DNA of 64,000 bases from Oxytricha trifallax (lineage: Eukaryota; Ciliophora; Spirotrichea; Sporadotrichida; Oxytrichidae), in NCBI GenBank assembly GCA_000711775.1, contig ARYC01017269.1, forward strand, positions 1 to 64,000. The letters run 5' to 3'. Positions within the stretch are counted from its first letter, which is position 1. The number at the start of each line of letters is the position of its first letter. The position numbers were made by a program, and so were the translations under genes. This document shows positions 25,651 to 35,700 of the stretch, in pieces. The notes beneath the pieces are model-generated. The model was not told where the DNA came from and searched no databases. It saw only the letters and a list, made by a program, of their open reading frames with translations.

Positions 25651-26778
25651 TCATAATATATAGAATTCAATACACCCTCCTAAACTAACCTTTTTAATTA
25701 AATAGTTTGATTTGGGAACTGTATGAATATATATATTTATAATTTAAATTATTTTATATTAAATTATATCATAAAATAAATAATTAGTTTGAATACTATT
25801 ATTGCTGCAAAATAATTTCTAATTTTAATTTGACATTAAAGAATCCGAGAAGTATAATTCATCATATTAAGAATTCTATTTGTAATTTATGAATCTTTGC
25901 TTAGAAAAATTAAGTATTAAATATATTTTCATAGTAGGATATTAGTATAAAAGAAATTTAGTGATTTAAATGTTAAGTGGAAAATAATAAAAATTGAAAA
26001 AATATATATAACCAATAATTCATTATTGGTTAATTTGATTAAATTTCATTAAAAAGATATAAATTCAGATTAAAAAACTTAATAATATTTTATTTTTTAA
26101 ATTTTATTAAGATATGTTAATTTTTTAAATTACTAATTCCAAATTAAAAAACTAGAGATATAGATTTGAATTCTAACCTATTATTTTCGAAGGAAGTATA
26201 ATTAAAAATCTAATTAAAAAAATATTATAATTTATACTTATATAATATTCTAGTACTGTCTCATAAAAGAGTAAGATTCCTTAATCAGTAATAATTAATA
26301 TTCCATTTTGCTGCATAAATTTGTAGAACATTTCTTTATAAAATTTATTTTTAGTACTTTGTCCTACTTCATTGTCTTTACTCTTATATAATTTTAGCAA
26401 GAAAATTATTGATTTATCTTATTGTTTTACTTAAAGAAATATTTTAATTTATGCAATTCTTGAGAGAGTGTGAAGATATAATGTGAGTATTGGTTATTTA
26501 TAAGAAATGTGAGCAAGCTGTCGTCAGCCTCATATATTTACTTGCTATTTTTATCAGATTTAACTTATTACCAAGTTATTTATATTCATGTATTTTTCAT
26601 TCAATAATCTCATAAAGGGTGATTGTACTCACACATTTTATGAGAAATAATTAGCAAGTTATAATATAGACTGCTCAGCATACCGAATTCTAGGGCCACT
26701 AGTGCGCTCACGGTCTTCATTTCTTTATGTTGAAAATTTGCTCTTGATTTAACTATTCGTACTGGCTGAACTACTCAT
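25651..26778 (-). CDS. Putative small protein with LisH-like segment, IES-split
   Basis: ATG 26776-26778 gives MSSSASTNSQIKSKFSTQ, a Ser/Arg-rich start running to about 26690. Minus-strand coding islands follow at 26430-26560 (IYEADDSLLTFLINNQYS) and 26230-26400 (two joined runs, ..KEMFYKFMQQNGILIITDQ and ILLFYETVLEYY). A last island at 25650-25720 ends at TGA 25651-25653. The second island resembles a LisH dimerisation motif (short helices with a central Leu/Phe pattern), but this is weak. Its ATG overlaps the presumed TGA of the stathmin-like gene upstream (ATGA), so the two may share one macronuclear chromosome. Pointers not resolved. Confidence 0.45.
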
Positions 26779-27909
26779 TCAAGTCGGTCCTTCTCACGGG
26801 TAAAGTATTAAATATTTTTAAATTTACAATATAAAATTTTAACAAATTGGTGAAATTTTACAATTTGTGATTGAAAATTATTTAAAAAAGGAATTTCATC
26901 GTAGGGGATACCGGCTTAGTCACCTTGAGTAAATTGACCACCAGTTAAATATCAAATAAAAGTTATGTTTGATTAACTTCAATTGAATAGAATGATGTTT
27001 AATAAATATGTTTTAATCGTAAATTATGAGATTTCCTTTTAAAATACTAAAAATTTTGAATTTATTTGGAGTGTATAACCCGGTTGTGATTCCAGCGTGC
27101 TTCTTCTTTTCAGCGGAGTATTAAGCAGTGTTAATCTTTTATTCCAAAATGTTTTGGTGTTGCTGATCGGCGTGCTGCAATTTGTTGTCAAGTTCAGTCT
27201 TCAAGTTATCGAGTGACTCCTTTCTATAAATAAAATTAACAACTTTATATGTTATCACTTTAAAAAGTTAAGAGTAAAATCTTAATTTAACCTTTTCCTA
27301 TTTATAATAAAAAGCCTAATATGGCTCAATAAAAGCTCTATTTAATCATTTATGATTAAAAAGGATAATTAACTATTAATTTCTCTTAATGGCTTGTTTC
27401 TTGCGGTTCTCTTCAACTCTGGCAATATGGTCTCTGAGTTTTTGGCGTTTACTCTCGCAGGTGGCTCTTCTCTTCTCGGCAGCTGTTGGTAAAACTTCCT
27501 CGAACTTTTGTCTCAAGTGCTCCTATTGCTGCTTCTCGTAGTATTTCTTGTTCTCCCAGGCGTTCAATCTTCTCAATTCAGCTTATGGAGAGATGTGCTC
27601 AAATATTTTAAATTAACATAAAATCTAAAGTTAATATTATGGGAATTTCTTAGAACACGAACATATACTGGGAATATTAATCTAAATGACTTTAAAATGC
27701 TGAGTTTAAGAGAGCTTTCTCTTTTCCTCGGCTCTTTGCAACTTATTGGAAATGTCTTCTATGGTGATTTGGGGTCCTTGGGCAGCTTTCTAAGCACTGA
27801 GCTCGAGCCTCTTCTTAACCTCGGGGTTCTTGGTTGAAAGGTTGGCGCCGGGCAATTGAACTCTAAAGGAAACGGCCTTTGGGGTGTGTCTTTCTTCAGT
27901 AAGCATCAT
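26776..27909 (-). CDS. Stathmin-like coiled-coil protein (microtubule-regulating family)
   Basis: ATG 27907-27909, with a second ATG next to it. GC-richer codons than its neighbours suggest high expression. MDS1 (27700-27909) holds VSFRVQL and then ITIEDISNKLQRAEEKRKLS, which matches the stathmin signature SFE(V/L)IL ... ISLEEIQKKLEAAEERRK. A 4-bp pointer AGCA joins it to 27395-27600, a continuous charged helix (LRRLNAWENKKYYEKQQQEH..). Then come 27065-27230 (KESLDNLKTELDNKLQHADQ.., ending HAGITTG) and a short MDS at 26895-26945 (GGQFTQGDQAGIPYDE). The last codons, near 26776-26800 (..REKDRLE), are uncertain. Stathmins bind tubulin dimers through such a long helix. Function here is inferred from the motif and composition. 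Confidence 0.65.
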
Positions 27910-28390
27910 CTTTGTGTATGGTTAACAATAATTTAAATTTACACATGATTATTTGTTTAAATTTTCAAATACAATTTTATATCATATCCAAATTTGAGGG
28001 TGATTTTCCAAATAAATTTCTTTAATAACTGTTAGTATCTTAATAAAAATAGAACATTGAAGTAAATTGAAAAATTGATTTTTAATTAAGATAAAATTAA
28101 TGTCTATGGTTAGTTATGGCTAAAAGGATAGTATAAAAGATTTCTCAAAAGTGAGATTAATTTAAATAGTAAATGATTAAAGAAGTTAAAACGAGTTAAT
28201 AAATATAGGGGTAAATGATTTTTGTAAAATTTATTCGCCTCTTGAGTCATCTTATTACTCGCATAAGTCATAATATTTTTGATGAATTTTATTATAATTT
28301 GTATAGAAATGCTTTTTTTACTAGTCTAATTTTGATAAAAAATTCAAATATAAAATTCAATAAAATTATAATTATTTAGATTTAAATGGA
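27910..28390. other. AT-rich spacer upstream of the stathmin-like gene
   Basis: No coding-like island or repeat was recognised. The stretch lies upstream of the stathmin-like start and downstream of the AMMECR1 tail, so it should contain the stathmin-like promoter. Confidence 0.45.
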
Positions 28391-28693
28391 TCACTTATTT
28401 CTATTCTAGTCTCTTTTAATTTATGCATATATCTTTCCTTTTTGAAATGGAGATTTCTGTTTCTTAATAGGTTTAGTAGGAATGTTAAATACATAAAAAA
28501 AAATATAAAGTTAATTGATCAAGGCAAAATTATAAAAAGGAATGTTATTCTCTTACTGAAATTAATCATTTTACTTTTTAGTATAGTCTATAGAAGATTT
28601 TGATTTAGTACTATGAGATATAGCATGACTAGCTCTTCCTTATTGAGATTCCACTTATTTAACTTTAATGACTCGATCTCCCCATTTTATTTC
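28391..28693 (-). CDS. In-frame 3' extension of the AMMECR1 gene beyond its TGA
   Basis: Directly after TGA 28694-28696 the same frame stays coding: EIKWGDRVIKVKQVESQQ, then a Ser/Lys-rich stretch to about 28560. After a small AT-rich gap comes another basic piece (IPTKPIKKQKSPFQKGK) that ends at TGA 28391-28393. This could be a C-terminal extension reached by reading TGA as an amino acid, or a separate exon set joined after removal of a short segment. Confidence 0.5.
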
Positions 28694-29314
28694 TCAGATG
28701 CCTTGAGTATTTTTGAATGTATGATACTCTTCATATGTCATCTTGAATTTCTTTGATTCATAGGTCTTAGCCTTCATGCTATCTTTAACTGTGTCATAGC
28801 CAAGTCTGTGTCCAGCTTTCCTGACTAAGTATTCCAAAGTTTCTTTCTAGCTCCAGCCCTGTTCATGGGCTACTTCTGGCAGAAAAGTACCACTATAAGG
28901 ACGACCATTAGCTACAAAATCAATCTCTATTCCATGCTTTCCAACTTCCCACTCTAATGGATTCTTAATTTCAGTGAAGTTTACTAGGAGGCTGACTCCT
29001 GCTTAGAGATGTGGCACTTCATCTTTCTACATGGGCTCGAATCTTGTATCTTGGAAAGCAGAGACACAAGCATACTTCCCCAGAATTTTACTAAGTCTCT
29101 GTCCTGAGAAGGTGCCAATACAACCTCTTAATTCTGAATCCGAACCCTTGGTCCAAGTCACGAAGATTGGATACTCGGGATCAGGCAAATGAGCAGGGTA
29201 AGAAGGCTACTCTTTTCTATCAAGTTTTGCTAGAATGGAATCAAAACAGTGTGCTGTCAGAGTTTTCATGCAGAGACCGTCTTCGGCTTTAGAGCTGTGA
29301 TTTTACTGATCCAT
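28694..29314 (-). CDS. AMMECR1: AMMECR1-domain protein
   Basis: An uninterrupted 206-residue frame runs from ATG 29312-29314 to TGA 28694-28696. It covers a complete AMMECR1 domain: PIFVTWTKGSDSELRGCIGTF with the hallmark LRGCIGTF, SAFQDTRFEPM, LLVNFTEIKNPLEWEVGKHG, GTFLPEVAHEQGWS and KFKMTYEEY, all in the order of the human protein. The family is conserved from archaea to man. Its biochemical role is not established, so none is claimed. Q codons are TAA/TAG. A MITE-like insertion lies only 17 bp upstream of the ATG. Coding sequence appears to continue in frame after the TGA (see the separate entry). Confidence 0.93.
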
Positions 29315-29331
29315 ATTTTATCCAAATTGAA

Positions 29332-29799
29332 TGATATTTGGGGGGGAAGTTTCCTGCCCCAAAACAGTATCCTGCCCCCTTCGGAAGTTTCCTGCCCCTA
29401 ACATTAAATTTTATATTGTTTGGCAATTAAAATATTAGAAATAAATAAATTTCAATTTCAATTTCCTTAACCATGTACTAAACAACTTTTATTAATATAT
29501 AATTTTCACGGTACATAATTATTCTTTATCAAATTATATATTATAAACAAGGCTAAAATAATTGTTTTTTATTAATAATTAATGTAATTTTCATTAAAAT
29601 GTAAATTCATTATCAAGGTTAAAATGATATTTGAAGCTAAATAAAAATTAACTATATCAGAATTTCTGATAAAGAGTCTTTGAAAATTATAAAATTACAT
29701 ATTTTTAAGTATGGGCAGGAAACTTCCGAAGGGGGCAGGAAACTTCCCCCCTTAGGTGCATATAAAATTTTGGGGCAGGAAACTTCTCCCCTGATATTT
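29332..29799. mobile_element. MITE-like non-autonomous transposon with 8-bp target duplication
   Basis: The body, 29340-29791 (452 bp), starts GGGGGGGAAGTTTCCTGCCCC and ends GGGGCAGGAAACTTCTCCCC, as inverted repeats. It is flanked on both sides by TGATATTT (29332-29339 and 29792-29799). Each end holds two copies of the GGAAGTTTCCTGCCCC motif, so the subterminal regions are themselves repeated. The interior is AT-rich and non-coding. An 8-bp target duplication is typical of hAT-type (and P-type) transposition. The superfamily is inferred from this alone. In a germline genome the duplicated 8-mer could also serve as the excision pointer. Confidence 0.88.
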
Positions 29800-30108
29800 A
29801 AAAGCTGTAATTATTAACCAGTTCTGAGGAAGTGCTATTTATATTTTTAAAGGTATACTGATAAAAAAAAAGAAATTTTGAACATTTAAATTTCATAAAA
29901 CAAATAACTATCAAAATCTAAAATTTGATTAATTTTGCAATACATTTTTTAAAAACTAAATCTCTTTATTTTTTTGAAATTTAAATTTAACCAAAGGTGA
30001 AAGTCAGTGAGATAAAAATATGCAACAAATCGAGAATCTATAATTTCTTGCATAAATAATTAATCCAATTTTCTCTATATCGTACTATTTTTCATTTGTT
30101 TGATTAAA
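29800..30108. other. AT-rich spacer downstream of PP5
   Basis: No coding-like island, repeat or RNA gene was recognised between the MITE and the PP5 stop codon. Confidence 0.5.
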
Positions 30109-32423
30109 TCAGAACATATTCCACTGAGAAGAATAAGCCATTGGTGGGATTTTGGGATGATCGACTTTCTCAAATGATGTAATTTTAGGTTCTAAATCTC
30201 TTCCATTGAATCTTATGAAAGCTCCTTTATTTCCCATTTAGTCACAGTCTAAACTCCAAATTTAATAAAATGTTTACAACTTTTAATTAGTTTATCAAAT
30301 TGCATAAAAAATCAGTTATTTTTTATAGTCTATTATAATTATAATAATTTAAAATTAATAGATATATAAAAAAATAATTAAGTTTTCAATTTAGGAATGA
30401 TATTATTAATTGGATATAATGATAATTGATAATTTACAAATATATAAATTAAAAGGTTTATTAAATAGAATAAGAAATAAAATATTTACAAGAGTAATAG
30501 ATAATATGATTAATCTTATTCTGAATTGTAATATTTATATCTTATAAAACACTTGATTTTATCAGATAAATAAGAATATTCATTTTTTTATCAAACTTAG
30601 GTTTTTAGTAGTTAGGAGCTGAAAAGACTGTAAGAACTTTCCCTCCCTTTTGATATTCGTAACCTTCTTGTTTTACTTCATGAGATCTGACAACGAGCTC
30701 TATATAAAGTTTAAGCATAAAAGATTTGACTTACTTAAGTTGTTGTCATCAATAAATCTCTGAGCAACATCTGGTCCAAATTGAACTCCGACTCCTCTCT
30801 TACTTGGGTGTCTACCGTCTTGATCGCAAGGATCTGACCATAAGCATTCACACATGATTCCCTCATCACCTGGCTCCTTAACTCTATTCGTCTTTTCGAT
30901 ATCTTGCAATTTAACACCATCCTTGGCAAACAGTCCTCCGTGAGTGACAAAGATTTTGTAGTTAATGCAGTGAGAAATTGGCAAATAGCAGAACAATTCA
31001 GAGAACAAATCGTAAGTTTTGACATCGAATTTATGCTTGACTTCACCCTCGAAACCGTACATTTTATTGAGATTCTTGGATTCATGGTTACCTCTTGACA
31101 TGAAGAAATGCTTAGGGTAGACAGCTTTCCAAGCTAGGAGAGTCATAACAACCTCAACTGAGAAAGAACCTCTGTCAATAAAATCTCCATTGAATAGATA
31201 TGGGTTGTCCTTGGAGGGATTGCCATTAATTGCAAAGATGTTCATTAAATCGTAGTATTGACCGTGAAATAAAATAAAAACAAATTTATCTTATTACTTC
31301 CCTTGAATATCTCCACATACAGTGATTTCCTTGTCGTCAGGGACTGAAATATGCACAAGTGAGGGATTCTTCTCAAAAATCTCTCTGCATCTGATAATAA
31401 TCATAGTGGCATATTTCTTATGCACAACTTTCTAACTTTTGAAGTATCCCATCATTTCGACTACCCATTCTGCTGTTAAATCCTCAATTTTATCGAGTCT
31501 TGGACCAGTATATGAAGCGTCGACGACTATATCTTCGACATTTATATTTACTCTAATGTCGTCAACTTCAATGCATTTTGCAAACTCTCTAGCTTTATGC
31601 TCTTTCATGGTTAGTTAATATATTACAAATTTTTGTATGAATCATTGGTATTTATGTTACTAATAATTTAGTTGATACTTATCTCTGGCATCCTTGTCAG
31701 TTGGGAGTAATTAGCATACTTTCTTGAAATCCTTGACAGCTAAATCAAGTTGGTTCAGAGCGGCATGAGCAGAAGCACGTCTGTAATATGCTTTGGGATA
31801 AGTCTCATCGCATTTGATACTGTCGTTTGAATCTAGAATTTTCCATTAAAACATGATATATCTAATTACCAAATAAAGCGATTGCGTAATTTTCTAGTTT
31901 TATATTCACCAGAGCTCTGTTGCAGTATTGTAGTTTTAAATTTTAATTTTTTATTAATTTCCAAAATCAAATTTCAATTATTAAATTAGCATAAAGTACA
32001 AATAAAAAAGATTTGGATATTTCGTTTATAGATAAATAAATGAATTTTCTCGTAGATTAATTTGTGTTTTATGATAATAAATAGCTTTTTGTTTCTTTGT
32101 TACCTTGCAGAAGATAGCTTCAGAGTAGAAATCGAGTGCTTATTCAAATTTACTATCTATATTTGTAAATTTAACACAAAGATTTCAGTATTTAGCCTTT
32201 CCTTGATAGTTATGATGTTTTGTTATATAAACTTACTCTTAAAAGCTTCATTTCCCTTGGTCTTGAACTCTTCTGCCTTTTTCAATTCTTCTTCTGTGAA
32301 CTCCTGCTCATCTTCCAGTGAGAGATCTACACTCGCTACGGATGTATTCAGGCTCTCATTAGGTGAACTTGAACCTGCTGCTGTAGTGGTGTTGTCGCTT
32401 GAGTTATCGCTTCTTGCCTCCAT
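30109..32423 (-). CDS. PPP5C: Serine/threonine protein phosphatase 5 (TPR plus PP2A-like catalytic domain)
   Basis: Start ATG 32421-32423 ([13 protein letters not shown]); an upstream in-frame ATG at 32471 is possible. The acidic N-terminus leads into TPRs: [51 protein letters not shown] and [19 protein letters not shown] short GT-AG intron lies near 31836-31873. The linker and catalytic core follow: [74 protein letters not shown] and VFSAPNY. A 3-bp pointer ACT then joins [13 protein letters not shown], with TGA at 30109-30111. Metal and phosphate residues (GDxHG variant GDIQG, GDxxDRG, GNHE) are present; the GDIHG His reads Gln here, so that codon or the nearby join deserves checking. PP5 dephosphorylates Hsp90 and kinase clients. 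Confidence 0.95.
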
Positions 32424-32710
32424 TATAAATACTAGGTTAAGTGGGGTCATTATATAAGATTTAATAATCATTTAAGATAATAAATTTATTTAAATTCTAC
32501 CCAAAAATATGACCATTATCACTTTCTTAGAAATTTATTCTCATAAAAATCACCACCCCCCCTTAGGTTATTAAATCGCTGTAAATATTCTATTATTTTT
32601 TTAATTAAAATCAAAATTTATAACTTGTAAACAGAAGTACTTCCTAATCACATTAAAATGATTTAGAAACTATACGTTTAATTTGAGTTATAGAATTAAT
32701 TATAAATTTA

Positions 32711-35700
32711 ATGGCAACATACTAAAATATTCTAAACAGCAATAATTCTGCTAAAAATAATTAGGCCGCTAAAAGTGGGAAATATCTCATGAATTCATAT
32801 CAACAAAGCGAATACTCTAATATGGTAAGATAAAATTATGGTGTTTTATGTTTTTATTAAGGATTCATTTTAAAATCATGATTTGGGCAGAGAAGAACTC
32901 ATTATTCTAACTCATATGAATTAAGTACCCTTTAATCAAAAGCTATTTTACTATACAAAGTAAAAAAACAGATTTAAATTTTCATAGTAATTTATATTAA
33001 GCCAGGTCTTTTTACTCATCATTAACGAACGTCAACAGCAAGCAGTGCCTCATCTTCAAGCGATAGCTTGACTCACCCTCATAGTTTTGCTAAACAGTAA
33101 TTTTCCTAGAACCTCTCTCAATCACAAGTTTAACAACAAATCTTTGAGAATTCATAAAAACTTGCTGGAAAATTATCGGTACTATAAAAATCATACAACC
33201 AGACCACATAAATGTAAACTTAACAACCTTCATAGGTGACTTCATAATTAATCAGTTCAGTTGCTTCAAATTGTAGTACTTAATAAAACACTCATAGAGG
33301 GGAGAGGAAATAGAAGAGCTAAGTTTAATAATAAGAGAAAGTTAACTCTACCAAGCATAAGCATGCAAACACTAATATTTTTATATGCTTTGTTGAAAAA
33401 TGAGAATTTGTTTATAATATCAATTATAATAATATAGGATTGACAAAGCTAACTGATAAGAGCCAAAATTAAAGACGAATGACCTACAAAGAGGGGGAAA
33501 AAACTAACAGTAATTTGTAATCTTCCAGGTCATCATTGATGCAATCACATCAGCTATCATAAGTACCTTAAAATAAACTACTGCAATCATATGACATACC
33601 AAAAGAAAACATTCATGCAATACTTAAAATGCGTTAAGAAAGCGCAAGAGAAAAAGACTTAACTTCTGTCTCTTAAAATATTATATTTTTATTTTTTATA
33701 CAAGAGTAGTTGGTAATGCTACAGCTCTCAATGATTAACACCAATAATTTCAATAACTCAAAGAATAAACACTCAATCCAAGAGATATAGGGAAATACTA
33801 TAAAAGTAACTCGAAAGCTAGTATCAGTGACTATGATTCAACAATTTTGCACAAAGTAAACTAAGCTACGCTAACTGGTTTCAAGTAAAACCTGAATTAA
33901 CAATAATATTTCAGTTTGAATCAAGCTCAATCCACTTAAGAAAATCAATACGAATTCATCAATGTCAATGAAATTGGAAATTGCTTAAATGCCAACGACC
34001 CTCATATATTAGAGAGATATAATTCATTTGAGAGCAACAACTTTATTTCTCAATCTTATGATCGCAGATTTTAAGTTATTCAAACAACTGGAAAGCTACA
34101 AAGTTTAAATAGTACACTAAATAGAGAGTCTTAAGAAATCGTGGGACTCAAAGGGTAATCAAATCAAGCTAAGAAAATTTCTTAATTTTATCCTCAGACT
34201 AACAAAAAACCAGCCAATCTATAGAATTAGACTATTAATTAAGGTTATCCAAATTAAATCAACCTAAGCAAAAGATTTGATGAGCTTGCTATATAAAATG
34301 AGGGAAAACATCGATAATCGTTAGAAGATATTATGAATCTTGGAGGTTCAATTTTAACAGAATCGATTGATTTGAGAAGAGACTATCAAAATAAAGTAAT
34401 AAAAAGTAAAAATAGTAAAAACGCGAAGAAATCGAAATTAATTACAAACAGTAGCACCTTAACCAAGGAATCACTTTAATAATTTCTTACTAGAGCAAAG
34501 TAAAATATTGATTAAAAGAGTAACAATTAAAACCCATAGAGTAAATAGTAGTAGTAAAATAAGCAATAAAATTAAACAACTTGCATCTCTTAAAATACTA
34601 CTTAAAGATCAAAAGATCGAAGTAATATATAAAGAGTTTAAAAGAGTAATATCTAAAAAGCAAGCTATTGTATAACTAAAAACCAAGGCAACTTAAAAAA
34701 CGGGTTTAATCTTAATGAGGAATATCAAGTTACTGATAGAATTTATGATAAATGCTAATCATCTTAAAAAGAACCTCAAAAAATTAGCATTCATCATTTG
34801 AATAGCCCCTATGAAAATAACAAAGTCTCAAATAAAATAACTGTTCAAAGTAAAAGTCATAAAAAGGCAAACTTAAATGAATAAGCGATGGCTCATTTTT
34901 TAAGGAAAAGAAATGAATCAATAAATTTAGCTCAAAATTCTCAAAGAAAAAACATATCTAGAGATAGAAAATTAAAGGCTCATAGTTTAATAAGAGTTGA
35001 TGAAAATTAAGTGAGTTCCTTCTTAGAAGGAAATCAATAAAAATCCAATAGATAAACTCTCTTGCAACCAAGTCAAAGACGAATAAATTAATGTAGTACC
35101 ATTTAGTAATCCATGGAAAAAACAAAGTAACCACTAAATTGTAGAAATGATTTAAATAATCAAGCAAATCTTTAAAATAAAACTATGGATCAACTTTCTC
35201 CTCAAGTTAAATTTAACTAGTAAAATTTCTTTGAAGGTCTTGCTAAAAAGAACAAAATGCAAATAATGTAAAGCCCATAAACTTAAGCTTTAATCAAGAA
35301 CATTTCTCAGCTTAAATAAAGCTAGTCACCTAATATGTCCAGAAATTTCTTACTTTATATTTAGTATTTAAATTACACTGGAGGCCTTTGTCTAAATAGC
35401 TAAACAGCTCAATAAAGATAAACTCTGGATGTTAATAGTTTCTCAAATCACCAACAAAATAAACTCTTACAATCCAATCAAAGACAAGCTTTACAGAATC
35501 ATGCCACCTCCTCAACTCAAAGTTTCCTGTTAAGTTAAGATTCTTAGAGACTTTTAAACTATAAGTAAAGCCCCTTAGCTTAGAAACAGCTTAACTTCAA
35601 TTAAAATTTAGTCTAAAATTTGACAAGAAATACCCTAACTTAAGATTTCTAATAAATGTCGACCGAGCCCAAGTAGTCTCAATCGAAGTTTCATAACAAT

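Noticed and set aside
32062..32457. Plus-strand 131-codon ORF
   Set aside because: Antisense to the TPR exons of protein phosphatase 5.
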